64,000 nucleotides of DNA. It comes from Streptomyces adustus (lineage in GTDB: Bacteria; Actinomycetota; Actinomycetes; Streptomycetales; Streptomycetaceae). Of the stretch, positions 1-9,500 are shown one piece after another. Below the pieces are notes generated by a model that saw only the letters and a list, made by a program, of their open reading frames with translations, was not told the origin of the DNA and searched no databases. Position numbers and translations under genes: made by a program. Position 1 is the first letter of the stretch, and every line of letters begins with the position of its first letter. The stretch covers positions 93,213 through 157,212 of the forward strand of contig NZ_VJZD01000001.1 of NCBI RefSeq assembly GCF_009377175.1, written 5' to 3'.

Positions 1-261
1 CTGCACATCACCGAGCACACCGTGGACGTCCGGCCGGTGGACGACGAGCACCCCGGCATCCCGCTCCCCGCCGCCACGACGGGCGACACCCTCCGGATCC
101 GGTTCGAGCTGACCACGCTCTACCCCGCCGTGAGCACGGCGATCGGCCCCGACGTGATGCTCGACCTGCGAGGAGACGACCAGCCCGTCACGATCCGCTC
201 CGCCGACCGCGGCGATCTCACCACCCTGGCCATGCCCGTCAAGGCCGACCACACGATCTGA
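1..261 (+). CDS. C-terminal part of a hypothetical protein (cut by window start)
   Basis: The reading frame is open from base 1 to the TGA at 259-261, giving the last 86 residues of a protein that begins upstream. A GTG at 22 could also serve as a start, but the frame before it is open and coding-like, so truncation by the window edge is more likely. The fragment is acidic and mixed polar/hydrophobic, with no recognisable motif, signal peptide or membrane segment. The next gene starts 24 bases downstream, so the two are probably cotranscribed. Function unknown. Confidence 0.6.
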   Translation: MHITEHTVDVRPVDDEHPGIPLPAATTGDTLRIRFELTTLYPAVSTAIGPDVMLDLRGDDQPVTIRSADRGDLTTLAMPVKADHTI

Positions 262-285
262 CAACGACGCAGAAGAGGACCGTCC

Positions 286-795
286 ATGACCACCGCGCCC
301 GCCGTCCACGACCCGACCATGGAAGCCATCGGCCACGCCGTCGTCGAGGGCCGGACCGGCGACATCGCCGCCGCCCGCCGGAAGCTCCTGAGCCTGTGGT
401 CGCGGATCGGCGTCACCGGCGACCCGCTGCACCGCTGCTCCCTCGCCCACTACCTGGCGGATCTCTACGAGGATCCCGCCCAGGCCCTCGCCTGGGACGT
501 GCGGGCCCTGGACGCCGCCGACGCCGTGACCGAGCAGCGCGTCCAGGAGCACCACGCCGACCTGCACATCGCCGGCTTCTACCCGTCCCTGCACCTCAAC
601 CTGGCCGACAACTACCGCCGCCTGGGCTCCTTCGAAGCCGCCGCCGAGCACATCACCGCGGCCGGAGCACACGCCCCCGGCCTTCCCCGGGATGCCTACG
701 GGGACATGATCCGAGGCATTGTCCAGGAGGTCGCCGAGGCCATCGCGCGGCGGGACACCGCCAAGCGGCCCTCGGCGCCCGGTCCCACCGTCTGA
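286..795 (+). CDS. Hypothetical protein with TPR-like helical repeats
   Basis: A 169-residue soluble protein with an AGAGGA ribosome site ahead of the ATG. It is almost all alpha-helical in character: Ala/Leu-rich helices with stretches such as LHLNLADNYRRLGSFEAAAEH (written here only to show the pattern Leu-Ala-x2-Tyr-Arg-x-Leu-Gly-x-Phe-x-x-Ala), which is the signature of a tetratricopeptide-like helical hairpin. Such proteins usually act as binding scaffolds; no catalytic motif is visible. It follows the partial upstream gene closely and is likely in the same transcript. The TPR assignment rests on pattern, not on a database match. Confidence 0.65.
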   Translation: MTTAPAVHDPTMEAIGHAVVEGRTGDIAAARRKLLSLWSRIGVTGDPLHRCSLAHYLADLYEDPAQALAWDVRALDAADAVTEQRVQEHHADLHIAGFYPSLHLNLADNYRRLGSFEAAAEHITAAGAHAPGLPRDAYGDMIRGIVQEVAEAIARRDTAKRPSAPGPTV

Positions 796-852
796 CGTAC
801 GGGATCGGGTCCCTGACCGTCGTGGGGTCCCCGGCGTCGGCCGGGGGGCCGT

Positions 853-1587
853 TCACGCCCGTCCGGCGATGAGGGTCGCGGGCCTAAAACCCTTGACGAG
901 CAGGTAGGTGCCGACCGCGAGTTCCCAGGCGGCGATGGGCAGGGTCGCGAGGAACGACCACGCGGAGAGCTGGTCGTTGTGGCCGAAGAAGGTCGCGACA
1001 CCGGCCGCCAGGAGCAGCGGAGCGCCGACGAAGCCCGTGACGGGGATGAGGCGTGGCACCAGCCGGGAGCGGTACAGCAGCGTGCCGAACAGCAGGGCGT
1101 TGATGGCGGGCATGAAGCCGGGGCCGAGCAGGAACGTCCAGTCGCGGACGGCCACGAGCGCCTTCCCGGTGGTGACCAGTGTCGCCGCGTCCGCACCGGT
1201 CGCGCCCGCGAGGTCCTGGCGCAGGGTGATCACGGACAGCAGGCTCACCACGCCTATCAGGATGACCGCGGCCTCGACCAGGCGCGCGGTGACGAAGCCC
1301 AGGGCCAGCGCCTCGCCGGTCCGTTTGACGACGGGGAAGACCGCGACGGCGGTGCCGACGCAGGCCAGGGCGCTGATCAGGTCGAGCAGACACCCCCACA
1401 GCACCCGGGTGTCGGCGCCGGGGCCGACGATGTAGTCGGCGTGGTCCAGGACAGGGGCGATCAGCAGGAGTGCGGGGATGGAGGCCACGAAGGTGACCAG
1501 GTAGAACGCTCCGGTCGCGCGGGCGTGGTTCCTCGTCCCGTCGGTGTGTGCGTGTGCGGTCGAGGCCGTCGGCATGGTGCTGGTCAT
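853..1587 (-). CDS. DUF4386-family integral membrane protein
   Basis: A 244-residue protein with six or so hydrophobic segments, matching the actinomycete DUF4386 family (Gly-Ala-Phe-Tyr-Leu-Val-Thr-Phe near the start, then a Leu-rich segment with ITLRQDL). The family has no established biochemical function. I prefer the ATG at 1587, which comes one base after the stop of the preceding gene and has GGAG seven bases upstream; an in-frame ATG at 1608 would overlap that gene. The tight spacing implies translational coupling with the 101-residue protein at 1589-1894. Both read away from the large LuxR-type regulator and may be its targets. Confidence 0.8.
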   Translation of the reverse strand: MTSTMPTASTAHAHTDGTRNHARATGAFYLVTFVASIPALLLIAPVLDHADYIVGPGADTRVLWGCLLDLISALACVGTAVAVFPVVKRTGEALALGFVTARLVEAAVILIGVVSLLSVITLRQDLAGATGADAATLVTTGKALVAVRDWTFLLGPGFMPAINALLFGTLLYRSRLVPRLIPVTGFVGAPLLLAAGVATFFGHNDQLSAWSFLATLPIAAWELAVGTYLLVKGFRPATLIAGRA

Positions 1588-1588
1588 G

Positions 1589-1894
1589 TCAGTCTCCGGG
1601 TTCAGCATCGTCGGGTGTGCGGGGTTGCGGTGTCGTCGGGTCGACCTCCGGTGGGCCCGTCTCCACCCGGGCGACCGACACCAGGGGGAGGCCGACGTCG
1701 CGCAGTCGGTGCAGCAGGCCGTGCAGTGCCGCCTGGTCCACGACGGGGCCCTGAAGAAGCGTGGTCCCGTCGCTTTCGGTGGTGAGGGTCATGCCGTCGA
1801 ACCGGGTCGCCCAGCGGGGGTCGAGACGGCCCTGAAGGCGGATCTCGTACCAGCTGGGACGGCGGTTCCGAGGGCCGGTGGTCGGAGTGTTCAT
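1589..1894 (-). CDS. Small hypothetical protein coupled to the DUF4386 gene
   Basis: 101 residues, soluble, starting MNTPTTGPRNRRPSWYEIR behind an AAGGAG ribosome site. The central part has alternating hydrophobics (MTLTTESDGTTLLQGPVVDQ) and looks like a short beta/alpha fold, and the last 20 residues are Pro/Thr/Asp-rich. It is upstream of and coupled to the DUF4386 membrane protein, a pairing that I recall as frequent in Streptomyces next to LuxR-type regulators. No catalytic residue is recognisable. Confidence 0.65.
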   Translation of the reverse strand: MNTPTTGPRNRRPSWYEIRLQGRLDPRWATRFDGMTLTTESDGTTLLQGPVVDQAALHGLLHRLRDVGLPLVSVARVETGPPEVDPTTPQPRTPDDAEPGD

Positions 1895-1960
1895 GACGCT
1901 CCTTGGGCCTTGCGGGTCCGTAGGTCCCCTGCAAGGTCGCAGGCAGCGTGGTGAGCGGTC

Positions 1961-1978
1961 GTCACCACATGTGGTGAC
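1961..1978. promoter_or_regulatory. 18-bp perfect palindrome, candidate operator
   Basis: Bases 1961-1978 read GTCACCACATGTGGTGAC, identical on both strands, with no loop. It sits 67 bases ahead of the coupled pair at 853-1894 and 42 bases past the end of the large LuxR-type regulator gene. A palindrome without a loop suits a dimeric activator site better than a terminator. The LuxR-type protein next door is the obvious candidate ligand, which is inference. Confidence 0.5.
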
Positions 1979-2020
1979 CGGGGTGGTGATCGGGCGGCCG
2001 GGCCTTCGGGGGCGCCTGCT

Positions 2021-4768
2021 TCAGCGGCCGGGGGCGCGGGAGATGAGGTCGAGCTCTGCGGCCGCCCGGACCGCTTCGCGCCGGTTGTTGACTCCGAGCT
2101 TGGTGTAGATGTGCCGGGTGTGCGTGCGCAGGGTGTTCAGGGACACGTGGAGCCGGCGGGCGATGTCCGGGCCGCCGAGGTCACTGGCGAGCAGCCTCAG
2201 CACTTCCGACTCTCGCTCGCTCAGCGGCTCGACGAGTTCGTGCCGCGCGGTGGCGGACGTCGTACCCGCTTCCTCTCCGGTGGAGCCGCCGATCCGGTGG
2301 GCCGCGTCCAGGAGCCGACGCGGGTACGCCCAACCGGGCCGTTGTCGCACGACAGTGGTGAGGAGCGCGATGACGGGCGGTCCGTCGTCGACGATGACGC
2401 GGACGTGGCCTTCGGGTTCGGCCAGGGTCAGGGCCCGCTCCAGGGCGGCGACGGCAGCGCCGGAGTCGCCGTGGGCGTCGTGGACCCGTGCTTGGAGTAC
2501 GAGGATCTCGATGACACTGGCCGTGCGTCCGCCGGTCTCGGCGGCCGTGAGGAGCCGCCGGAGGAAGGGGGCGGCGGCGGTGAGCTCGGCTCCGGAAGGG
2601 TCGGCCCGGTGCGCGGCGAGCAGGATCCGGGCCAGGGTGAGGTGCTCGTACTCGCGTACGTAGGACAGCTCGTCGTCGGTGGTCAGCCCCTGTCGGCGGG
2701 CCCAGTCGCGGGCCTCGCCCAGGTTGCCGTGGGTGAGCAGCAGCCGGGCCCGGGTGGCCGGGACCGGGCGTACGTTCGGGGAGAGGTCGCCGGTGTAGAC
2801 GCGCTCCGCTTCGTCCAGCAGGTCCAGGGCACCGGCCCGGTCACCCTCGGCGTCCAGGATCCGGGCTTGTACGACCCGCCACCGGTAGGGGTGCTGCGGC
2901 AGTCCGGCGTGCTCGCCGAGCTCCCGCGCCCGCCGCAGATGTGCGGTCGCGGCCGCGGCGTCTCCTCGGTCCCAGGCGATCTGGCTCAGCCCGACATACG
3001 TGTCCGCGGTGCCCCGCAGGGTGTCCGGTGCCTCGGCGGCCAGCCGCAGGGCCCGCTCGTAGGTGCGCTGCGCGTCGGTGAGTCGGCCCTGGGTGATACG
3101 GATGTCGGCCAGGGTGATCGAGCAGCCCAGGACGTCCGCGACATACCCGGCCCGCAGCAGACCCTCGACGGCGGCGGAGTAGGAGGCGTGGGCGGCGTCC
3201 AGGTCTCCGCTGCCCCAGCCGGCGAGCCCCGACAGGGCCGCTGCCGCGGCCCGGACCACGTGGTCGTCCGCGGCTGCCCGGTCGATGGCTCGCCGTGCGT
3301 GGCGCACGGTCGCCGACGGGTCGCCCCGGACCAGTGCGAGGGCGGAGCGGTACATCTCGATCGCGCCGGGCAGCCTGGCCAGCGCGCCACGGTCGGCCAC
3401 GACCAACTCGCTGGCCGTGTCCCCTTGTTCGGAGTCTCCGAGGAGGCGCTCGGCCCCGTCGAGACGCTCCTCGACCCCCTCGAACTCGCCGCGGGTCATG
3501 AGCGCGCCGACCAGGCCCACGGCGAGCACCGGACGTACGCGCACGATGTCGTCGGGGAGGTCCTTGATCCAGCCGCAGATGGTGGCTTCCTGCCGGTCCC
3601 GCTGCAACGCCGGTATCGCAAGCTCGACGAGGTCGGCCGCCCGGTCGACGTCTCCCGCCTCAAGGGCGTGGCTGACCGCCGGCACCGGTTCACCTGCGTC
3701 GGCGTACCACTGGCCGGCGCGGCGGTGCAGGTTCGCGACCTCTCCGGGGTGTTCGTCGGCCAGATGCGTGCGCAGGACGTCCGCGAAGAGGTGGTGGTAG
3801 CGGTACCAGCGGCGTCTGTCGTCGAGTCGGTCGACGAACAGATTGGCCCGGTCGAGGAGTTCGAGCATGGCCTTGCCGTCCCGCCGTCCGGTGACGGCGT
3901 CGCACAGCGGGCCGTGGAGGCGGTTGAGGACGGAGGTGCGGAGCAGGAAGTCGCGTACGTCGTCGCTCTGGCGTCCGAGGACCTCTTCGACCAGGTAGTC
4001 GACGACGTACCGGTCGTCCCCCGCGAAGCCCGCCACGAAACGGGAGACGTCTTCGCGGCCCCGCAGCGAGAGCGCCGCCAGCTGGAGTGCGGCGATCCAG
4101 CCCTCGGTACGTTGCTCCAGCGCCTCGATATCCGCCTCGATCAGTTTCAGCCCGACGGCCCCGTCGAGATAGGCCGTCGTCTCGTCGGCGGTGAAGCGGA
4201 GGTCGGCGGCGCGCAGTTCGACCAGTTCGCCGCGGGCTCGGAGCCGGGCGAGCGGCAGTGCCGGGTCGGCGCGGGTGCAGATCACCAGGTGCACCTGCGG
4301 CGGGAGGTGTTCGAGCAGGAACGTCATCCCCGCCCGGATGTCCGGAGTGTCGGCGAGATGGTAGTCGTCGAGGATCAGATCGAGCGGGTGCGTCAGGGCA
4401 GCGAGTTCGTTGAGCACGGTGGCCAGGACGGTCTCGACGGCCGTCCGGGCCGACTGCAACAGCGGCAGGGCACCAACGCCCACACCGGGCGCGGCCCGCT
4501 GGAGAGCGGTGACCAAGTAGGTCCAGAACGAGGCGGGTTGGCTGTCACGGGCGTCGAGGGACAGCCAGGCCACACTCCGCCCGTCGACGGCCGCGCCCGC
4601 CAGCCACTCGGCGACCGCCGTCGTCTTCCCGAAGCCGGCCGGGGCCGATACGAGCGTCATCCTCGACTTCGACCCGCGGCTGAGGAACTCGCCGAGGCGG
4701 GGGCGCGCCACCACACCCTGCCGTAGCCGGGGGCGGTACAGCTTGGTCTCGATCAGCGGGCTTGCCAC
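2021..4768 (-). CDS. Large ATP-binding LuxR-family regulator (MalT-like)
   Basis: 915 residues, the usual size for MalT-type STAND regulators. The Walker A loop (SAPAGFGKTT, residues 41-50) and Walker B strand (LILDDYH, 131-137) define the N-terminal NTPase. A long Ala/Leu-rich helical region (about 350-820) resembles TPR repeats used for inducer sensing. The C-terminal 65 residues form a LuxR HTH (LSERESEVLRLLA, then the TLRTHTRHIYTKLGV recognition region). These proteins bind ATP plus an inducer, oligomerise and activate transcription. The gene is monocistronic and followed by the DUF4386 pair, whose upstream region has an 18-bp palindrome. The inducer cannot be told from sequence. Confidence 0.9.
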   Translation of the reverse strand: MASPLIETKLYRPRLRQGVVARPRLGEFLSRGSKSRMTLVSAPAGFGKTTAVAEWLAGAAVDGRSVAWLSLDARDSQPASFWTYLVTALQRAAPGVGVGALPLLQSARTAVETVLATVLNELAALTHPLDLILDDYHLADTPDIRAGMTFLLEHLPPQVHLVICTRADPALPLARLRARGELVELRAADLRFTADETTAYLDGAVGLKLIEADIEALEQRTEGWIAALQLAALSLRGREDVSRFVAGFAGDDRYVVDYLVEEVLGRQSDDVRDFLLRTSVLNRLHGPLCDAVTGRRDGKAMLELLDRANLFVDRLDDRRRWYRYHHLFADVLRTHLADEHPGEVANLHRRAGQWYADAGEPVPAVSHALEAGDVDRAADLVELAIPALQRDRQEATICGWIKDLPDDIVRVRPVLAVGLVGALMTRGEFEGVEERLDGAERLLGDSEQGDTASELVVADRGALARLPGAIEMYRSALALVRGDPSATVRHARRAIDRAAADDHVVRAAAAALSGLAGWGSGDLDAAHASYSAAVEGLLRAGYVADVLGCSITLADIRITQGRLTDAQRTYERALRLAAEAPDTLRGTADTYVGLSQIAWDRGDAAAATAHLRRARELGEHAGLPQHPYRWRVVQARILDAEGDRAGALDLLDEAERVYTGDLSPNVRPVPATRARLLLTHGNLGEARDWARRQGLTTDDELSYVREYEHLTLARILLAAHRADPSGAELTAAAPFLRRLLTAAETGGRTASVIEILVLQARVHDAHGDSGAAVAALERALTLAEPEGHVRVIVDDGPPVIALLTTVVRQRPGWAYPRRLLDAAHRIGGSTGEEAGTTSATARHELVEPLSERESEVLRLLASDLGGPDIARRLHVSLNTLRTHTRHIYTKLGVNNRREAVRAAAELDLISRAPGR

Positions 4769-4867
4769 AAGAGGTCCCCTCCCGCGTGTTCGAGCCGCTG
4801 CACACGAAAGTACGGCATCCCGCCACGCGGGGCCCAGCGGGACCGCTTTCCGTCACCGCGAACAGCG

Positions 4868-4904
4868 GAAGACCCCGCCCCGCGGAACACGGGACAGGGT
4901 CTTC
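4868..4904 (-). terminator. Stem-loop downstream of the lamin-tail gene
   Basis: Inverted repeat GAAGACCC (4868-4875) and GGGTCTTC (4897-4904) around a 21-base loop, between the end of the gene at 5009 and the start of the regulator at 4768. It can stop transcripts entering from the lamin-tail gene. The long loop makes it weaker than the 4940-4972 hairpin. Confidence 0.4.
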
Positions 4905-4939
4905 ACAGCACGGCAGCGGCGTGCCGGGCCCTGTGAGGA

Positions 4940-4972
4940 CCGGACACGCCGCCGTGTCGTCACCGTGTCCGG
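4940..4972 (-). terminator. GC-rich hairpin terminator after the lamin-tail gene
   Basis: Perfect arms CCGGACAC (4940-4947) and GTGTCCGG (4965-4972), 37 bases beyond the stop codon of the minus-strand gene at 5009. Streptomyces terminators often lack a U-tract, so a hairpin here is a reasonable stop. Confidence 0.5.
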
Positions 4973-5008
4973 GTGGCGTGTTCGGCCGCCCCGGCGCGGT
5001 GTGCGGGA

Positions 5009-5692
5009 TCAGTGACGGTCGTCGCGGTGTCCCCGGTCGTCGCCGTGACGGCGGTCGTCGCCGTGACCGCGGTGGTCGCCGTGACGGCGGTCGTCACCGT
5101 GGCCCCGGTAGTCGTCGTGACGGCGGTAGTCACGGTCGTGGCGGTAGTCGTCGTGACGGCGGTAGTCACGGTCGTGGCGGTAGTCGCCGTGACGGCGGTA
5201 GTCACCGTCGTGGCGGTAGCGGCCCCAGGACTCGTCGTCCACGAAGCGGCCGCGGTCGTCCCGCAGGGTGATGGTGCCGCGGTAGTTGTCCCAGACGTGG
5301 TCGCGGCGGCCCTGGTACAGGTCCGTGCGGGTGCCGAGGCCCCGACCGGTGTGGACACGGACCGTGTCGCGACCGTCCAGGAGGTAGTGGTGGAAGGTGT
5401 AGACACGGCCGGAGTCGTCCCGCAGGGTCCAGCCGTCGAGGTTGACGACCCGGCGCGTGCTGTTGGTCAGCTCGACCCATTCCCTGTTCAGCGAACGGTC
5501 GGAACGCTCGTCACGCCCGGGGGAGTCGGCCTGCACGTCCGTGATCTCCACCAGCGGCTGGTGCGGACGGGCCATTCCGGCCGCGGACGCCGGCAGCGCC
5601 GACACACCCACCACGGCGCCGGCCGTCAGCACGGCGGCGACCAGACGGCGCGGAGACAGACGACGAGCGGTAACAGAGACAGAAGTGGACAA
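5009..5692 (-). CDS. Secreted lamin-tail-domain protein with His/Asp/Arg repeat tail
   Basis: 227 residues from a TTG start at 5692 that has a strong GGGGG ribosome site five bases upstream; a more distal ATG at 5725 would spoil the signal peptide. Residues 1-40 are a Sec signal (RRLSPRRLVAAVLTAGAVVG, then ALPASAA). Residues 48-150 form a lamin-tail (LTD) beta domain with its typical EWVELTN and LDGWTLRDDSG strands. The last 70 residues are low complexity, alternating DYRRHD, DYRHDR and GDDRRHGD, and are encoded by DNA repeats. LTD proteins are extracellular or surface-bound; the tail could bind metal or polyanions, which is inference. Confidence 0.85.
   Translation of the reverse strand: MSTSVSVTARRLSPRRLVAAVLTAGAVVGVSALPASAAGMARPHQPLVEITDVQADSPGRDERSDRSLNREWVELTNSTRRVVNLDGWTLRDDSGRVYTFHHYLLDGRDTVRVHTGRGLGTRTDLYQGRRDHVWDNYRGTITLRDDRGRFVDDESWGRYRHDGDYRRHGDYRHDRDYRRHDDYRHDRDYRRHDDYRGHGDDRRHGDHRGHGDDRRHGDDRGHRDDRH
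5025..5215. repeat. 36-bp tandem repeat encoding the lamin-tail protein C-terminus
   Basis: Three near-identical 36-base units start at 5108, 5144 and 5180; bases 5025-5107 hold more degenerate versions of the same unit (GTCGTCGCCGTGACGGCG-like half units). Because 36 is a multiple of three, copy-number change would lengthen or shorten the His/Asp/Arg tail by 12 residues without a frameshift. Confidence 0.75.
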
Positions 5693-5992
5693 AATGTCCC
5701 CCTGACGGTGCGGGCACCGGCCCACGAGCGGCCGTGCGGCCGCCGGGCACCGGCGCGATGTACGAGGTCACGGCCCCTTTTTGCGGCCGCACGCACACCA
5801 TGTCCGGAATTGGCCGCCTTTGATGGGGAAACCCGCCCCTGTTACAGATTGACCATATTTCCGTGACTCTTGGATGTATCGCCCACATACGCCGACGGCG
5901 CCCGTCCCTGACAGCCCGCCAGGCCGCCAGCACCGTGTGAGCGTTGGGCGACATCGCCCCGCCACCGCGCCGCACGATCCCGAAACGGAGCA
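5693..5992. other. Intergenic stretch upstream of the lamin-tail gene
   Basis: About 300 bases with no credible gene; open frames here lack coding bias. It holds the 5' leader and presumably the promoter of the minus-strand gene at 5692. It is locally AT-richer (5770-5880) than its surroundings, which suits promoter DNA. I looked for a c-di-AMP (ydaO) aptamer because the neighbour is a cell-wall hydrolase and did not recognise one. Confidence 0.4.
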
Positions 5993-6020
5993 GGCCGTCA
6001 CCCGAAAGTGGGTAACGGCC
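5993..6020 (-). terminator. Hairpin after the CHAP-domain gene
   Basis: Arms GGCCGTCACCC (5993-6003) and GGGTAACGGCC (6010-6020) with one G-U-type mismatch and a six-base GAAAGT loop. It is 50 to 75 bases beyond the end of the minus-strand gene at 6072, the expected place for its terminator. Confidence 0.6.
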
Positions 6021-6071
6021 CTCCGCCCCGGGTCGTGCTCCGTCAGGCCTCGGCCGATGGATCACTACCCC

Positions 6072-7712
6072 TCATCGGCGTGTCCGGCACCCCGTCAGCG
6101 GACCCGAATGAAGACGACGTCGTACGCCGCTGTTCGTGCTGCGGTTCTTGATGTAGACGCCCGAACCCGAACCGGTTGTGGGGTTGCTGGTGTTGCCTTC
6201 CACGGCGGTGAAGCTCGCCCCGCCGCTGACCGACCGCACGATGCCGATGTGCTCGTTGCCGCCGGTGAAGTCGCTGCCGCCGTCCCAGTCGTAGGCCACG
6301 ATGTCGCCCGGCTGCGGATCGGTCGTCACCGAGAGGTGGTAGTTGCCCGCCCGCGCCTGCTTGACCCAGTGGTCGACGTAGGTGTGACGGTAGGACGTGG
6401 CGCCCGTCTGCTGGGCCACCCAGCTCACGAAGGTCGCGCACCAGGCGTAGTTGCTGGTGGACAGCGAGACGCCCACGGCCTGGCCGTAACTGTTCGCCCG
6501 GGCACTGCCCGCGACCGTGCCGACCTCGGCCTCGGCCACATCGAGCATCTTGCTGTACCCGCCGCCGGGCGGGGTCGACGACGGCGGGGTCACCGCGCCG
6601 TACAGGGCGGCCTTGGTGTTCGGCCCCACCTTGCCGTCGACCGACAGACCCTTCTCGACCTGGAAGTCGCGCACCGCGCTGGCGGTCATCGGCCCGAAGT
6701 CGCCGTCCACGGCGAGGTCGGCCCCGTGGTGGTTGAGCAGACTCTGCAACTCGGTGACGCAGCCGCTCTTCTGGCCCTGCACGATCTCGCTCGGGCACGA
6801 GGCGGAGGTCAGGACGATCGGCGCCGGTGCGCCGGTGCCGCCGCCACCGCCGATGTTGGAGTACAGCGCGGCCTTGGTGGCGGGTCCGACGCGGCCGTCG
6901 GCCGTCAGGCCGTTCGCGGACTGGAAGGCCTGCACGGCCGCCAGGGTCTGGGGGCCGAACCCGCCGTCGATGTCGACGGACTGCCCCTTGCCGTTGAGCA
7001 GGGCCTGAAGGGTCGCGACGCAGCCGCCGCTCTCCCCCTCCACGATCTCCGACGGACAGGCCGCGGACCGCAGGTCCACACCGGTCGGCGGCAGTTCGTC
7101 GGTGCTGTAGAGCGCGGCCTTGGTGTTCGTCCCGACCGACCCGTCGGCCGTCAGGCCGTGCGCGGTCTGGAAGCTGCGGACCGCGGTGGCCGTCCCCGCC
7201 CCGAAATCACCGTCCGCCTCGACCGCGTAGCCATGGTGGCGGAGCAGGCGCTGGAGCTCGGTGACGCAGCCGCTCTTCTGGCCCTGGACGATGTCCGCAG
7301 GGCACGAGGCGGAGTTCAGGTTGATGGGCGCGGGCGCCGTACCCGCCGTCGTGTACAGCTTGCTCTTGGTCTGGGGGCCCACCCGGCCGTCCACGGCGAT
7401 CGCGGTGGCGGCCTGGTACTCACGCACCGCGTACAGCGTGTTCAGCCCGAACTCGCCGTCCACCGTCAGGCCGGCACCGTGGGCGTTGAGCAGGTTCTGC
7501 AACTCCGTGACGCAGCCGCTCACCTGGCCCTGCACGATCTCGGCGGGACAGGACGAGGAGGTCAGCTTGATCGCCGTGGGCGCGGCCACCGCCGGACCGG
7601 CACCGAACAGGGTGGCCGCCGAAAGGACCGCCGCTGCGGCGAGGAAAGCCCCGATTCTGCCGCGATTCCGGACACGGGATGTATCAGCAGGTAAAAACAC
7701 TGTGCTTCTCAT
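6072..7712 (-). CDS. Secreted peptidoglycan-binding (x4) CHAP-domain cell-wall hydrolase
   Basis: 546 residues. Residues 1-44 are a signal peptide ending AVAA. Four PG_binding_1 units follow (about 48-121, 128-204, 214-286, 300-373), each with a SCPxEIVxGxxxGCVxxLQ opening and a two-Cys spacing likely to form a disulfide. Residues 385-520 are a CHAP amidase/endopeptidase with Cys425 (NYAWCATFV), His488 (NEHIG) and Glu505. It should bind and cut peptidoglycan outside the cell. The last residues look wrong: after RSTNS the frame gives an Arg-rich tail, but the next frame gives AYDVVFIRVR followed by a stop at 6095, the ending expected of this family. A one-base insertion near 6127 is likely. 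Confidence 0.9.
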   Translation of the reverse strand: MRSTVFLPADTSRVRNRGRIGAFLAAAAVLSAATLFGAGPAVAAPTAIKLTSSSCPAEIVQGQVSGCVTELQNLLNAHGAGLTVDGEFGLNTLYAVREYQAATAIAVDGRVGPQTKSKLYTTAGTAPAPINLNSASCPADIVQGQKSGCVTELQRLLRHHGYAVEADGDFGAGTATAVRSFQTAHGLTADGSVGTNTKAALYSTDELPPTGVDLRSAACPSEIVEGESGGCVATLQALLNGKGQSVDIDGGFGPQTLAAVQAFQSANGLTADGRVGPATKAALYSNIGGGGGTGAPAPIVLTSASCPSEIVQGQKSGCVTELQSLLNHHGADLAVDGDFGPMTASAVRDFQVEKGLSVDGKVGPNTKAALYGAVTPPSSTPPGGGYSKMLDVAEAEVGTVAGSARANSYGQAVGVSLSTSNYAWCATFVSWVAQQTGATSYRHTYVDHWVKQARAGNYHLSVTTDPQPGDIVAYDWDGGSDFTGGNEHIGIVRSVSGGASFTAVEGNTSNPTTGSGSGVYIKNRSTNSGVRRRLHSGPLTGCRTRR

Positions 7713-7922
7713 GGATGCGAAATATCCCCTTCAATGCCTTCAATGGGTCCACGGATTGTCGATGGCGCCGGATTTGCCGTTCATGACAGATTCCCCACGC
7801 CGACAAACACGGTGGTCGAGGCCGTCGAATTTCATGATCGAATCTCTATTCCGCGCACGACGGTGACAGCTCGCCCCCATGCGCACAATGCCTCACGGCA
7901 CAAGTGGCCGAATTTCGCTGCC

Positions 7923-7954
7923 GCCGACTTCCCGCGCGGATACGGGAAATCGGC
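7923..7954 (-). terminator. Hairpin after the acyl-CoA ligase gene
   Basis: Arms GCCGACTTCCCG (7923-7934) and CGGGAAATCGGC (7943-7954), one mismatch, eight-base loop, starting 29 bases past the stop of the minus-strand gene at 7983. Confidence 0.55.
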
Positions 7955-7982
7955 AGCCCCAGGAAGCAGGCGTGCGATGTGC

Positions 7983-9476
<1,494 letters not shown>

Positions 9477-9500
9477 GTTGCCTCCTTGTATCGGGCGCCC

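Noticed and set aside
2111..4726. An 871-codon open frame on the plus strand
   Set aside because: Shadow of the LuxR/MalT-type regulator on the other strand; composition is Gly/Arg/Val-rich with no domain.
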